A DNA stretch of 64,000 nucleotides from Devosia rhodophyticola. Lineage in GTDB: Bacteria; Pseudomonadota; Alphaproteobacteria; Rhizobiales; Devosiaceae. The notes beneath the pieces are model-generated. The model ran no database searches. It saw nothing but the letters and a program-made list of their open reading frames with translations, and had not been told where the DNA came from. The stretch spans positions 2,658,001-2,722,000 of the forward strand of contig NZ_CP118247.1 of NCBI RefSeq assembly GCF_028816475.1. Reading direction: 5' to 3'. Of this stretch, positions 37,451-46,699 are shown in pieces. Both the position numbers and the translations under genes were made by a program. Position 1 is the first letter of the stretch. Each line of letters starts with the position of its first letter.

Positions 37451-38508
37451 GGTTTTTCCTTAATCTGGGTTGCGGGCGATCTGGCCGATTCAAAGGCTGC
37501 TTCAACAAGCGCCATCGTGTGCCAGGCGTCTTCGACGGATGTCATCAACTGTGAATCCTCGCCCGCCGCAAAGCGCTGCAGGTTGCTCATCGTGCCGATA
37601 AAGGCGTGGGGGAACCAGCCGCCGGAAAGCGGAACGGACTGCCAATCCTGTCCCCGACGCACGATCCAAAGCTCGTCCGGTTCACCCTCAGGATAATTGA
37701 GTAGCAGGCCGAGTTTGACGACTGCGGCGCCATCGGTACCCTCAATGCGAAAGCTGGCGTCCTGAAATTGGCGGCCGAAATCGTGGTCGTGATTGATCGA
37801 CAGGGTGGTGCGGATGCCATCGGCAAAATCCAGAATGGCGCTGGTGCGGGTTTGGGCCAATTCGTGGTTGGGATGGCCCATGGTGCGGACATGGATGCCG
37901 TTTGGATTGCCAAGCAAGGCGCGGATCATATCGAGGTAATGAATGGAGTGAACCGAGATTTCTACCCGCTCCATTTTCTTGAGGAACGGAAACAGATCCC
38001 AGGGTGTCACGAGGTTCAGGTGGACCTCAACATCGACCAGATCGCCGAGCCAGCCGCGTTCAACGGCGTCGGCAACTGCCAGCATCATCGGCGAGAAGCG
38101 CAGTTGGAAATTGACCGCCGCAACAAGCGATTTTGTACGGCAAAGCTCGAGGATCCCTGTCGCTTCGCCCAGGTCGCGGCCCATTGGCTTTTGCAGCAAA
38201 ACGGTTGCGCCTTCAGGAAGTTCGGGCAAGACGTCAAGGTGGGCGGCAGGGGGAAGCGCGAGGTCGAAAACGGCGTCTGGCGTGGCGATGGCGTCGGTCA
38301 AATTTGGGAAGACAGGGATGTTCCACTTGGCCGCGAGTGTCTCGGCGCGTGTTGCGTCAATGTCAAATATCCCCGCTACGGGGAGATCGGCTAGTCTGTA
38401 GGCTGGCAGATGAGCGTCGTTGACGATCCCCCCGGCGCCGATGATGACGATGGGGCGCGGCGCAGTTGGACGTCGCCAAGCCTGGCGTAAAGGCGCCTTG
38501 TCGTCCAT
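37447..38508 (-). CDS. Gfo/Idh/MocA family oxidoreductase
   Basis: 353 residues from the ATG at 38508, chosen because GGGGAGGA lies just before it. N-terminal NAD(P) fold ([19 protein letters not shown]), then the family EKP-equivalent [13 protein letters not shown] near residue 110 (Gln for the usual Glu), [11 protein letters not shown], and [14 protein letters not shown] with the His of the catalytic region near 190. These enzymes oxidise or reduce hydroxyls on sugars, inositols or their acids. First gene of the CoA-transferase operon; a strong inverted repeat at 38543 is upstream. The Glu-to-Gln change in the EKP motif is mildly unusual. Confidence 0.85.
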   Translation of the reverse strand: MDDKAPLRQAWRRPTAPRPIVIIGAGGIVNDAHLPAYRLADLPVAGIFDIDATRAETLAAKWNIPVFPNLTDAIATPDAVFDLALPPAAHLDVLPELPEGATVLLQKPMGRDLGEATGILELCRTKSLVAAVNFQLRFSPMMLAVADAVERGWLGDLVDVEVHLNLVTPWDLFPFLKKMERVEISVHSIHYLDMIRALLGNPNGIHVRTMGHPNHELAQTRTSAILDFADGIRTTLSINHDHDFGRQFQDASFRIEGTDGAAVVKLGLLLNYPEGEPDELWIVRRGQDWQSVPLSGGWFPHAFIGTMSNLQRFAAGEDSQLMTSVEDAWHTMALVEAAFESARSPATQIKEKP

Positions 38509-38542
38509 CTTATCCTCCCCTAGCATGCAATCCGATTATTCT

Positions 38543-38565
38543 TATGTGAATATAATGTTCACATA
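38543..38565. promoter_or_regulatory. Perfect inverted repeat upstream of the minus-strand CoA operon
   Basis: TATGTGAA and TTCACATA flank seven bases (TATAATG), 35 bases upstream of the oxidoreductase ATG. Position and AT-rich centre fit a repressor operator overlapping the promoter. The spacing (TGTGA-N9-TCACA) is not that of CRP, which uses N6. The neighbouring IclR regulator is a candidate ligand. Confidence 0.55.
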
Positions 38566-38595
38566 TAAGCGAAATGTGCAAGTCGCGCCGACTGC

Positions 38596-38925
38596 CTAGT
38601 CCACATGGAACACTTCTTCGGTGGAGGCCCACCATTCGTCACCGGTGCGAGTGGAGAGGGGGCGTTGCATGGGCATGCAGACGGCCCACCATTTCTGGGT
38701 TACGGGGTCGGCGGCCATTCTAGCCATGTCGGCGGCGTGGTCGTTGCCGACGTATTCGTAATAGGCAAAGAGGAGATTTTCGGGCTCGCGCAGGAAAATG
38801 GAATAGTTGGTTATGTTGCTATTCTTGATCTGATTGAGAACATCGGGCCAGACGGCGGCGTGGACCTTTTTGTATTCGGCAATTTGTGCGGCATCGAGAC
38901 CAATTACGGATCCATAGCGTTTCAT
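38596..38925 (-). CDS. L-rhamnose mutarotase family protein
   Basis: 109 residues, the length of RhaM proteins. The family pattern is clear: YKKVHAAVWPDVLNQI near residue 17, NITNYSIFLREPENLLFAYYEY near 39 and QKWWAVCMPM near 77, followed by the EEVFHVD end. RhaM interconverts alpha and beta anomers of 6-deoxy-L-sugars; with the fucose genes in this island it may act on L-fucose instead of L-rhamnose. It lies 13 bases downstream of the IclR gene and is probably co-transcribed with it. Confidence 0.85.
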   Translation of the reverse strand: MKRYGSVIGLDAAQIAEYKKVHAAVWPDVLNQIKNSNITNYSIFLREPENLLFAYYEYVGNDHAADMARMAADPVTQKWWAVCMPMQRPLSTRTGDEWWASTEEVFHVD

Positions 38926-38938
38926 ATTCTTCTCCTCA

Positions 38939-39715
38939 TTATTGTACTTCGGCGCCGGCGCGTTTCGAAAGCTCTATGCCGGCGGCCTGCATCATAGCCA
39001 ATGCTTCTGTGATATTGGGTGCGTCGGCCTTGTCTATGCGTTGGCTATAGGGACAGGTGAAGGCGGCGATGACAGATCCCAAGGGTCCAAAGACCGGGAC
39101 TGACAGGTTGAAGACGCCGACGACCTGGGCGCTTGGCATATTTTCATAGCCCAGATGGCGGATGGTCGAAAGGCGTTGCTCGAGACCTTTGGGGAGAGCC
39201 TTCGCGCCAATAAGTCCTTGTTCTTCCAGCATTAAGCTGGCTTCTTCCGGACTATGGTAGGCAAGGAAAATGTGACCTGACCCGGTGTTGACAAGTCCGA
39301 CCCGACTGCCAACGCGGATGGAGACATTCCAGTATCCGGGGCCATCCATCTGGGCGACGACGACGAGGTTGCCACGATCGTGGATGACTAGATGACATGC
39401 CTGTTCGGCTTGAATGGCAAACTGGCGCAAGACCGGTTTGGCCTGGTTCACAAGGCGATTCATCGGGGGGCGGGCATGGCCGAGTTCGAAGAGTTTCAGG
39501 GTGATTTCATAGCGATCTTCGAGGGTGCGGCGCACGTAGTTGCGACGGACCAGACGCTCGAGCATGCGGTAGATTTCATTGGGGGAGCGACCAAGCGACT
39601 TGGCGATCTCTGCCTGGCTCAATCCATCGTCGGTTTCGGCCAAAAGTTCAAGAATATCAAGACCTTTATCAAGAGCAGGGGCGCGGTAGCGGTCGTCGTC
39701 TTCTGTCGTGATCAA
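38939..39715 (-). CDS. IclR family transcriptional regulator
   Basis: About 258 residues from a TTG at 39715 with GGGAG seven bases upstream; the frame stays open to a GTG at 39790, but the added leader is not family-like. The winged helix spans APALDKGLDILELLAETDDGLSQAE (in parts) and LGRSPNEIYRMLERL. The effector domain carries the usual landmarks (LVIHDRGNLVVVAQ, VGLVNTGSGHIFLAY, SVPVFGPLGSVIAAF). IclR proteins bind aromatic acids, sugars or keto acids. It is divergent from the CUT1 binding-protein gene at 39944 and the obvious regulator of that cassette. Confidence 0.85.
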   Translation of the reverse strand: MITTEDDDRYRAPALDKGLDILELLAETDDGLSQAEIAKSLGRSPNEIYRMLERLVRRNYVRRTLEDRYEITLKLFELGHARPPMNRLVNQAKPVLRQFAIQAEQACHLVIHDRGNLVVVAQMDGPGYWNVSIRVGSRVGLVNTGSGHIFLAYHSPEEASLMLEEQGLIGAKALPKGLEQRLSTIRHLGYENMPSAQVVGVFNLSVPVFGPLGSVIAAFTCPYSQRIDKADAPNITEALAMMQAAGIELSKRAGAEVQ

Positions 39716-39797
39716 TATTCTGCTCCCGTTTACCGATCCATACCCTGACTTGTTAGCAAGGGTTAGCATCGGGTTAGCTCTGATTGTCACGCATTTG

Positions 39798-39841
39798 GCA
39801 AAATTGGGCGATTTTTGCGACCGTGATGCCGGTTGACGTCA
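39798..39841. promoter_or_regulatory. Candidate operator elements between the IclR gene and the CUT1 transporter
   Basis: The divergent gap contains GCAAAA (39798-39803) opposed to TTTTGC (39813-39818), and a perfect TGACGTCA palindrome (39834-39841). Either could bind the IclR regulator. A confident -35/-10 pair was not found. Confidence 0.3.
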
Positions 39842-39943
39842 TAGCAATCATTGTGCTTACTTACAAATAGATCTTTCAAATATGAGTTATCAAGCCTCAA
39901 AAGAGGCAACGACCGAAAGGTCCCCTGTGGAGGAGAAATCGCG

Positions 39944-41272
39944 ATGGTTAGTAAAATCCTGGCTAAAACCCTTTTGGCGTCCTGCGCCGTTGTCGTTCTG
40001 TCTGGCACCGCGCTGGCGCAAGAGTTCGACTATGGGTCATTCCCCGACTACACGCTCAAGGTGAAGCTGATCGGCGGCACCCAATATGAAAAGCTCTATA
40101 CGCGCATTCCTGAATGGGAAGCGATGACGGGTGCCAAGGTCGAGATCGTGTCGTCCAAGAACCATTTTGATCTTGATCGCGAGATCAAGCAGGACATCGC
40201 GACCGGCCAGATCAGTTGGTGTGTAGGGTCGAACCACACCAGTTTTGCGCCGCAATACGGCGATCTTTATATCGACCTGAAGGAAATGATTCCGGCTGAA
40301 GAGTTGGCCAAATACGTGCCGGGCACGCTGGCTGCTTCCGAGGTTGATGGACGGCTGGTGCAGTTGCCGCGCGTGACTGATGTTTCCAACATCTATTATC
40401 GCAAGGACATCTACGAAGACCCTGACAACATGAAGGCGTACAAGGAGAAGTTCGGCACCGACCTGGCGCCGGCCAAGACCTTTGACGAACTCAAGCAGCA
40501 AATCATCTTCCTGGCTGATCCCCCGAACCTTTATGGCACTGCCTTTGCCGGCAAGGACGAGGGAATGTCGGGTCGTTTCATGGAAATTCTGCGCGCCAAC
40601 GGCGGCGATCTGTTTGACGAAAACTGGAAGCCGATCTTCAATTCGCCCGAGGGCGTAGCCGCGCTTGAGTGGTTCAAGGAAATCTATGATGCCGGTGCGG
40701 TACCCGCTGGCACGGTCAATTATACCTGGGACGATATCGGACAGGCCATGGCCGCTGGACAGTTGGCAATTGACCTTGACTGGCCCGGCTTTGCCGGATT
40801 CTACAGCGATCCCTCTGCCTCCAAGATCTCTGACGTTCTCGGCTTCGCCGTGTCGCCTGTTGGTAGTGCAGGGGTTCGTGGTGGCTGGTCCGGTTCGCAC
40901 TCGTTCTCTGTGACCCAGGCGTGCGACAACAAGGAAGCTGCTGTTTCCTTTGCAGTTTTCCTGACCAATGATGAGAGCGAGATGATGGAAGCCGAGGCCG
41001 GCAATCTGCCGACACGGAGCAAGACGTTCGATGAAGTGATCAAATACTTCAATGAGAACAACAAGCCCGCATTGGCCGAAATGTTCCCGATCTGGCAGGC
41101 CTCGTTGGCAGACGCCCGGACGCCGCCATTGATTCCGCAATGGATCGAGGTTTCCAACATTTTGTGGCCTCAGTTGCAGGCAGCCATCGTGGGTGAAAAG
41201 ACCCCGCAGGAAGCTCTCGACAAGGCCGCAGCGGATGCAACCGTGATCATGGAAGACGCTGGATTGCTCTAG
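39944..41272 (+). CDS. CUT1 sugar ABC transporter substrate-binding protein (cassette 1)
   Basis: 442 residues from the ATG at 39944 with GGAGGAG upstream; the signal peptide ends near GTALAQEF (residue 25). Family 1 binding-protein features: LKVKLIGGTQYEKLYTRIPEWEAMTGAKVEIV in parts, VTDVSNIYYRKDIYEDP, PAKTFDELKQQ, GGWSGSHSFSVTQACDNKEAA. It binds a mono- or oligosaccharide in the periplasm for the permeases at 41418 and 42347. The cassette ends in an MR-like dehydratase and L-fuconate dehydratase, so the ligand may be L-fucose or a fucose-containing sugar. Confidence 0.9.
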   Translation: MVSKILAKTLLASCAVVVLSGTALAQEFDYGSFPDYTLKVKLIGGTQYEKLYTRIPEWEAMTGAKVEIVSSKNHFDLDREIKQDIATGQISWCVGSNHTSFAPQYGDLYIDLKEMIPAEELAKYVPGTLAASEVDGRLVQLPRVTDVSNIYYRKDIYEDPDNMKAYKEKFGTDLAPAKTFDELKQQIIFLADPPNLYGTAFAGKDEGMSGRFMEILRANGGDLFDENWKPIFNSPEGVAALEWFKEIYDAGAVPAGTVNYTWDDIGQAMAAGQLAIDLDWPGFAGFYSDPSASKISDVLGFAVSPVGSAGVRGGWSGSHSFSVTQACDNKEAAVSFAVFLTNDESEMMEAEAGNLPTRSKTFDEVIKYFNENNKPALAEMFPIWQASLADARTPPLIPQWIEVSNILWPQLQAAIVGEKTPQEALDKAAADATVIMEDAGLL

Positions 41273-41281
41273 ATCCTCCCT

Positions 41282-41346
41282 GCTGCTCCGGCCCTGGCTG
41301 GAGCAGCGTATTTCGCAATATTCGTCCGGGCCTGTGTCCGGACGAA
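41282..41346 (+). terminator. Two intercistronic stem-loops after the cassette 1 binding-protein gene
   Basis: Hairpin one pairs GCTGCTCC (41282-41289) with GGAGCAGC (41300-41307). Hairpin two pairs TTCGTCCGG (41321-41329) with CCGGACGAA (41338-41346); both are perfect. No strong T-run follows, so partial termination or 3'-end protection of the binding-protein mRNA is more likely than full termination. Confidence 0.6.
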
Positions 41347-41417
41347 TTCGGATTGGCAGGCACTGCCGACCACATGATCATTTCGGGGGTGCAGGTTTGA
41401 GCGCAAGTGTTGAGACT

Positions 41418-42350
41418 ATGCCGCATGATAAGGGGCGCAATCGCATTGGGGCATTCATGCGCTCGCCCGCGGCAACGCCCTATCTCTTGCTGCTGCCAGC
41501 GGCGCTGGTCATTCTGTCAGTGGTTTTGTTGCCGCTGCTGGTTTCCTTCTGGACCAGTTTTACAAGCTATAATCTGACCCGACCGGCAACCCTTTTTAAC
41601 TTTATTGGCCTGCGCAATTATCAGCGGCTGATGGGCAATACCGATTTTTGGTGGGCTTTTGGGCGCACGATCATATTCATTACCATCGCGCTCAATCTTG
41701 AGATGTTGCTGGGTCTAGGACTGGCGCTTCTGGTCAACAAGATAACCTGGGGCCAGCGTACCCTGCGCACCATCATGATGTTTCCGATGATGTTCTCACC
41801 CATTCTGGTGGGTTTCCAATTCAAATATGTTTTCAACGACTCTATCGGACTGGTCAACAATGCACTGTTTGACCTTGGCTTGATCAAGCAGCCGATTGCG
41901 TGGCTGGTTGATGGAAATTTGGCCAATTTCTCGATCATTTTCGCTGAAATCTGGATGTCGACGTCGATCTTTGCCATCCTGTTGCTGGCGGGCTTGATGG
42001 CGCTGCCAAAGGAGCCGATCGAGGCGGCGCGGGTGGATGGCTGCAACCCGTTGCAGGTGTTCCGCCACATTACGCTGCCGTTCCTGATGCCGTTCGTTTA
42101 TATTGCCATGACCATTCGTTCGCTGGATGTAGCGCGGGCTTATGACATGGTGCGGATCATGACCAATGGTGGCCCGGCGGGGCGGACCGAGTTGATCTGG
42201 ACGCTGATGACGCGCACCGGCTATCAGAACAGTCAGATGGGCATGGCCAACGCCATGGGCTATGTCTCGATCATTCTGTCGATCGTCTTTACCTTCTACT
42301 TCTACAAGAAGCTGGTGAGCGCGCGTACCTTTATGGGAGGCGCACAATGA
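41418..42350 (+). CDS. CUT1 sugar ABC transporter permease, MalF type (cassette 1)
   Basis: 310 residues from the ATG at 41418; a TTG at 41397 with GGGGGTG upstream is a credible alternative. Six membrane segments are apparent (TPYLLLLPAALVILSVVLLPLL first), and the EAA loop near residue 220 reads EAARVDGCNPLQVFRHITLP. Forms the transmembrane pore with the 42347 permease, which overlaps its stop by four bases. Confidence 0.9.
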   Translation: MPHDKGRNRIGAFMRSPAATPYLLLLPAALVILSVVLLPLLVSFWTSFTSYNLTRPATLFNFIGLRNYQRLMGNTDFWWAFGRTIIFITIALNLEMLLGLGLALLVNKITWGQRTLRTIMMFPMMFSPILVGFQFKYVFNDSIGLVNNALFDLGLIKQPIAWLVDGNLANFSIIFAEIWMSTSIFAILLLAGLMALPKEPIEAARVDGCNPLQVFRHITLPFLMPFVYIAMTIRSLDVARAYDMVRIMTNGGPAGRTELIWTLMTRTGYQNSQMGMANAMGYVSIILSIVFTFYFYKKLVSARTFMGGAQ

Positions 42351-43204
42351 GCCAGTTGACGATCGAAAAGCCCTGGCAACGCTGGTCTATCCGCTTTGGC
42401 GTGTTTGTCGCCATGGCCATTCTGACCATACCCGGCCTTTGGGTAGTGCTCACGGCGTTCCGGCCCAATATCGAGGTGTTGGCGCGGCCCGCCGTGTGGA
42501 TACCGCAAAACCCCACGCTGGATAATTTTGCCCGATTGTTCGGCCTGTCGAGTGAGCAGCAGGGCCTGCCGGTAGCGCAATATTTCATCAATTCCCTGGT
42601 GATCTCGATTACCTCGACGCTGGTGGCGGTCGCCATCGGCATGGCGGGTGGCTACGCGTTCGCGCGGTTCCGGTTTCCGGGCAAGGGTGGGCTGTTCCTG
42701 GCCTTCATGCTCAGCCGCACAGTGCCCGGGGTGGCGTTGTCGCTGCCGCTCTTTATCATCTGGGCACGGCTTGGGTTGATCGACACCTCATTTGGCCTGA
42801 TCCTGGTTTATCTGGCGGTCAACATCCCGTTCACTATCTGGTTGACCGATGGGTTTTTCCGCCAGATTCCGGTGGATCTTTCCGAAGCGGCCCAGATTGA
42901 TGGCTGCACGCGTTGGCAGGCGTTCTGGAAAGTTGAATTCCCGCTGGCTCGTTCGGGGCTGGCGTCGGCGGCGATCTTTGCGTTCCTGACATCGTGGAAC
43001 GAATATGCGCTGGCCAGCCAGCTGACGCGAACAACTGCCTCAAAAACCATGCCGGTTGGCTTGATGGACTTTACGGCCCAGTTCACTGTTGACTGGACGG
43101 GCATGAGCGCCATGGCTGTCCTTATCATTATTCCCGCGTTGGTTTTGACCTTCGTTGTCCAGAAACATTTGATCGCCGGCCTGACTTTCGGCGGCGTCAA
43201 GTAA
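42347..43204 (+). CDS. CUT1 sugar ABC transporter permease, MalG type (cassette 1)
   Basis: 285 residues. First helix FGVFVAMAILTIPGLWVVLTAF, MalG-type FINSLVISITSTLVAVAIGMAGGYAFARF, EAA loop SEAAQIDGCTRWQAFWKVEFPL near residue 180, and the C-terminal FVVQKHLIAGLTFGGVK. Pairs with the MalF-type partner. Nine bases separate it from the ATPase gene. Confidence 0.92.
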   Translation: MSQLTIEKPWQRWSIRFGVFVAMAILTIPGLWVVLTAFRPNIEVLARPAVWIPQNPTLDNFARLFGLSSEQQGLPVAQYFINSLVISITSTLVAVAIGMAGGYAFARFRFPGKGGLFLAFMLSRTVPGVALSLPLFIIWARLGLIDTSFGLILVYLAVNIPFTIWLTDGFFRQIPVDLSEAAQIDGCTRWQAFWKVEFPLARSGLASAAIFAFLTSWNEYALASQLTRTTASKTMPVGLMDFTAQFTVDWTGMSAMAVLIIIPALVLTFVVQKHLIAGLTFGGVK

Positions 43205-43213
43205 GGAAGCATC

Positions 43214-44299
43214 ATGGCTGAAGTTCGTCTCGAAAAAGTCGTCAAACGCTATGGCAAGATCGAAGTGGTGCACGGCATCGACCTTGAGATCGCGCATAAT
43301 GAGTTTGTGGTGTTGGTGGGGCCGTCCGGGTGCGGCAAGTCCACAACGTTGCGCATGATTGCGGGACTGGAGGACGCCAGCGACGGCGCCATCACCATCG
43401 GGGACCGGGTGGTCAATGAGTTGCCGCCACGGGCGCGCAACATCTCGATGGTGTTTCAATCCTATGCGCTTTATCCGCACATGACGGTGCGCGACAATCT
43501 GGGATTTGGCCTCAAGATTGCCGGGCAGGACGAGGCACTGATCAAAAAGAGTGTTGATGCAGCCGCCGAAATCCTGGGGCTGGAACCCTATATGGATCGG
43601 CTGCCGGCCAATCTCTCGGGCGGGCAGCGTCAGCGCGTGGCCATGGGACGGGCCATTGTGCGCGATCCCGACGTTTTTCTGTTCGATGAGCCGCTATCCA
43701 ATCTCGATGCCAAGCTGCGTGGTCAGATGCGGGTTGAGATCAAGAAGCTGCACCAGCGGGTCAAGACAACGGTTATTTATGTGACCCATGATCAGGTCGA
43801 GGCGATGACGCTGGCCGACCGGATCGTGATCATGCGGGACGGTTATATAGAGCAGATCGGCACGCCGACCGAGGTTTTCGAACGACCGGTCAATACGTTC
43901 GTCGCGGGCTTTATCGGTTCGCCTCCGATGAACCAGCTCGACGCCGTGGTGCGCGGGGGCAAGGCAGTTCTGTCCGATGGGGTCGAAGTGCCATTGGGGC
44001 CGGACCACAAGGTTAGCGAGGGACAGGCGATCATTTTGGGCTTCCGGCCTGAAAGCTTTGCGCCAAAAGGGCATTCGCTGCATGGGGAGGCCAATGCGCT
44101 GGCCATTGAGCGGACCGTCAATATTGCGGAGCCATTGGGCACCGAGACTATCCTGTTTGCCGATCTGGGCGGGCTGGAGGTTCAGGGCAAGATGCTCAAT
44201 CCGCGTGTGGTCAAGGAAGGCGAAACGCTCGGCTTCACGCTTGACCTGAGCAAATTGCATGTCTTTGATAAGGCCAGCGGACGGAGCGTTAGCGCGTAA
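43214..44299 (+). CDS. CUT1 ABC transporter ATPase, UgpC/MsmK type (cassette 1)
   Basis: 361 residues. Walker A GPSGCGKST near residue 36, signature LSGGQRQRVAMGRA, Walker B VFLFDEPLSNLDA, H-loop VTHDQVEAM, and a C-terminal OB-type regulatory domain (LGFRPESFAP, FADLGGLEVQGKM). Powers the cassette 1 importer. The stop TAATG overlaps the following dehydratase ATG by one base, coupling transport and catabolism. Confidence 0.93.
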   Translation: MAEVRLEKVVKRYGKIEVVHGIDLEIAHNEFVVLVGPSGCGKSTTLRMIAGLEDASDGAITIGDRVVNELPPRARNISMVFQSYALYPHMTVRDNLGFGLKIAGQDEALIKKSVDAAAEILGLEPYMDRLPANLSGGQRQRVAMGRAIVRDPDVFLFDEPLSNLDAKLRGQMRVEIKKLHQRVKTTVIYVTHDQVEAMTLADRIVIMRDGYIEQIGTPTEVFERPVNTFVAGFIGSPPMNQLDAVVRGGKAVLSDGVEVPLGPDHKVSEGQAIILGFRPESFAPKGHSLHGEANALAIERTVNIAEPLGTETILFADLGGLEVQGKMLNPRVVKEGETLGFTLDLSKLHVFDKASGRSVSA

Positions 44300-45414
44300 T
44301 GGCAAAAATTGTCCGCATTGAGCTGTTCATGGTTGACCTCAAGCCCAAGGTCAAACGCCAGGACGCCATTCAGTCATTTGTTTCCCAGGAGACCCCGTTT
44401 GTTCGGATTACCGACAGCGATGGGGTGGTGGGGACAGGCTATAGTTACACCATTGGCACTGGCGGTCATTCGGTGATGGCGCTTTTGGAGCGCACGCTGT
44501 GCCCGGCGCTGATCGGGCGCGAGGCGATGGAAATCGAGCGCATCTGGCGCGATATGCTGTTCATGACCCATGCAACGACAGTGGGTGCGATTACCGCGAT
44601 TGCCATGGCTGCCGTTGATACAGCGCTGTGGGATTTGAAATGCCGCAAGCTCGGACTGCCGCTGCATTTGATGGCGGGCGGGGCACAGCCTGAAGTCGCA
44701 CTTTATACCACCGAAGGCGGGTGGCTGCATATTGAGCAGGCGGCGCTGGTTGAAGACGCGTTGCGCGCCAAGGCGGCAGGTTTTGGCGGGTGCAAGCTCA
44801 AGGTGGGGCGGCCCATTCATCAGGACGTGCAGCGGATCGGGGCGGTGCGCGAGGCGGTGGGCGCCGATTTCGAGATTTTTACCGACGCCAATCAGGCGTT
44901 TGCCGTTGACGAGGCCATTCGGCGGGCACGCGCCTATGAACCGCTGGATATCGGATGGCTAGAAGAGCCGTTGCCAGCCGACGATATTGCCGGCCATCAA
45001 CGCCTGAATGCGCACACCAGCGTGCCGATCGGGGTGGGAGAGAGCATATATTCGGTGCTGCATTTCCGTGAATATCTGGAGCGGCACGCGGCATCGGTCA
45101 TTCAAGTCGATGTGGGGCGCATTGGCGGGATTACGCCCTGGCTCAAGGTGGCGCATATGGCTGAGTGCTTCAATATTGCCGTCAGTCCGCACTTTCTGAT
45201 GGAGCTGCATGTGTCGCTGTGCGCGGCGGTGCCCAATGCACGGTGGGTCGAATATATCCCGCAGCTCGATGATCTAACGAGCGAGAAGATGATCATTGCC
45301 GATGGCAAGGCGCGACCATCCGATGCGCCAGGGCTGGGGATCGACTGGGATTTTGCAGCGATTGACCGGCAGGTGGTCGAGGGCAGTCGGTCGACCATGG
45401 ATCAGAATAGCTGA
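44299..45414 (+). CDS. Mandelate racemase-subgroup enolase superfamily protein
   Basis: 371 residues with a full MR-type site: KxK in CKLKVG near residue 172, Asp in FTDANQ near 200, Glu in LEEP near 226, Glu in GVGES near 251, and the dyad Asp (QVDVGRIGG) with His (SPHFLMELH) near 301. The [12 protein letters not shown] block and overall order resemble the protein at 5676, so the two may be related in function. Likely a dehydratase or epimerase for an acid sugar, but the substrate is not predictable by eye. Coupled to the transporter ATPase upstream and eight bases from the L-fuconate dehydratase downstream. Confidence 0.9.
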   Translation: MAKIVRIELFMVDLKPKVKRQDAIQSFVSQETPFVRITDSDGVVGTGYSYTIGTGGHSVMALLERTLCPALIGREAMEIERIWRDMLFMTHATTVGAITAIAMAAVDTALWDLKCRKLGLPLHLMAGGAQPEVALYTTEGGWLHIEQAALVEDALRAKAAGFGGCKLKVGRPIHQDVQRIGAVREAVGADFEIFTDANQAFAVDEAIRRARAYEPLDIGWLEEPLPADDIAGHQRLNAHTSVPIGVGESIYSVLHFREYLERHAASVIQVDVGRIGGITPWLKVAHMAECFNIAVSPHFLMELHVSLCAAVPNARWVEYIPQLDDLTSEKMIIADGKARPSDAPGLGIDWDFAAIDRQVVEGSRSTMDQNS

Positions 45415-45422
45415 GAAGGCTG

Positions 45423-46697
45423 ATGAGCAAGATTACCAGTTTGACTGTGCATGATTTGCGGTTTCCGACGTCGGCGGCGCTGGACGGCTCGGATGCGATG
45501 AACCCTGATCCGGACTATTCGGCGGCCTATGTTATTTTGGGCACCGATGGCGCGCATGAGGGCCATGGGCTGACTTTTACCATCGGTCGGGGCAACGAAG
45601 TTGTGTGTGCGGCCATTGAAGCGTTGCGCGGGCGGGTTATTGGGCTGGAACTGGACTGGATAAGCGCCGATCCTGGCCGTTTCTGGCGGCATGTAACCGG
45701 GGACAGCCAGTTGCGCTGGATCGGGCCGGACAAGGGGGCAATGCATCTGGCGACCGGGGCGGTAGTCAATGCGGTGTGGGACCTTTGGGCCAAGGATGCG
45801 GGTAAGCCGGTCTGGCAGCTGGTGGCCGACATGACGCCGGAGCAACTGGTTTCGATTGTTGACTTTCGCTATCTCAGCGACGCGATCACGCCGGGCGAGG
45901 CCCTGGCGATATTCCGCAAGGCGGAGGCAGGCAAGCCTGAGCGGATGGCAACGCTGCGGGCGGAGGGTTATCCCTGTTACACCACCTCTGCGGGGTGGTT
46001 GGGCTACTCCCATGAAAAGCTGAGGCGGTTGGCAAGCGAGGCGATCGAGCAGGGGTTCGACCACATCAAGATGAAGGTCGGGCAGGATTTGGACGACGAT
46101 ATCAGGCGGCTGGAAATCGTGCGCGAAATTATCGGGCCGGAGCGGCTGTTGATGATCGACGCCAACCAGGTGTGGGAGGTCGATGAGGCCATCGACTGGG
46201 TCGGGAAATTAGCGCGGTTCGATCCCTATTTCATCGAGGAGCCGACAAGTCCCGATGATGTTTCGGGGCATCGTGCCATTCGCAAGGGGATTGCGCCGAT
46301 CAAGGTGGCGACCGGGGAGATGTGCCAGAACCGAATCCTGTTCAAGCAGTTCATCAAGGACGGGGCGATTGATATCGTGCAGATCGATGCCTGCCGGATC
46401 GGCGGGCTGAATGAAGTGCTGTCGGTGCTGTTGATGGCCGCCAAGTTCGGGTTGCCGGTGTGGCCGCATGCTGGTGGGGTAGGCCTATGCGAATATGTCC
46501 AGCACCTGTCGATGATCGATTATCTGGTGGTATCGGGCAGCAAGCAGGGTCGGGTGATTGAATATGTCGACCATCTGCACGAACATTTCATTGATCCGTG
46601 CGTGATCCGGAATGCCGCCTACATGCCACCTGCGGCGGCAGGATTTTCAATTGAGATGAAACCGGCATCCATCGCTGAATATACGTTCTCGGCTTGA
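45423..46697 (+). CDS. fucD: L-fuconate dehydratase
   Basis: 424 residues, the distinctive length of the FucD family. Active site: Lys216 and Lys218 (IKMKVG), Asp246 (MIDANQ), Glu272 (IEEP), Glu299 (TGEM), and His349 (VWPHAGG) with its Asp dyad partner near 322. From memory, the Xanthomonas campestris enzyme uses Lys218, Lys220, Asp248, Glu274, Glu301 and His351, the same spacing with a shift of two. The family blocks [13 protein letters not shown] and [13 protein letters not shown] are also present. It converts L-fuconate to 2-keto-3-deoxy-L-fuconate and so defines the oxidative L-fucose pathway here. Convergent with the GntR gene. Confidence 0.93.
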   Translation: MSKITSLTVHDLRFPTSAALDGSDAMNPDPDYSAAYVILGTDGAHEGHGLTFTIGRGNEVVCAAIEALRGRVIGLELDWISADPGRFWRHVTGDSQLRWIGPDKGAMHLATGAVVNAVWDLWAKDAGKPVWQLVADMTPEQLVSIVDFRYLSDAITPGEALAIFRKAEAGKPERMATLRAEGYPCYTTSAGWLGYSHEKLRRLASEAIEQGFDHIKMKVGQDLDDDIRRLEIVREIIGPERLLMIDANQVWEVDEAIDWVGKLARFDPYFIEEPTSPDDVSGHRAIRKGIAPIKVATGEMCQNRILFKQFIKDGAIDIVQIDACRIGGLNEVLSVLLMAAKFGLPVWPHAGGVGLCEYVQHLSMIDYLVVSGSKQGRVIEYVDHLHEHFIDPCVIRNAAYMPPAAAGFSIEMKPASIAEYTFSA

Positions 46698-46699
46698 TA

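Noticed and set aside
38543..38565. CRP binding site
   Set aside because: The half-sites TGTGA and TCACA are separated by nine bases, not the six needed for CRP, and CRP control is unusual in this type of organism.
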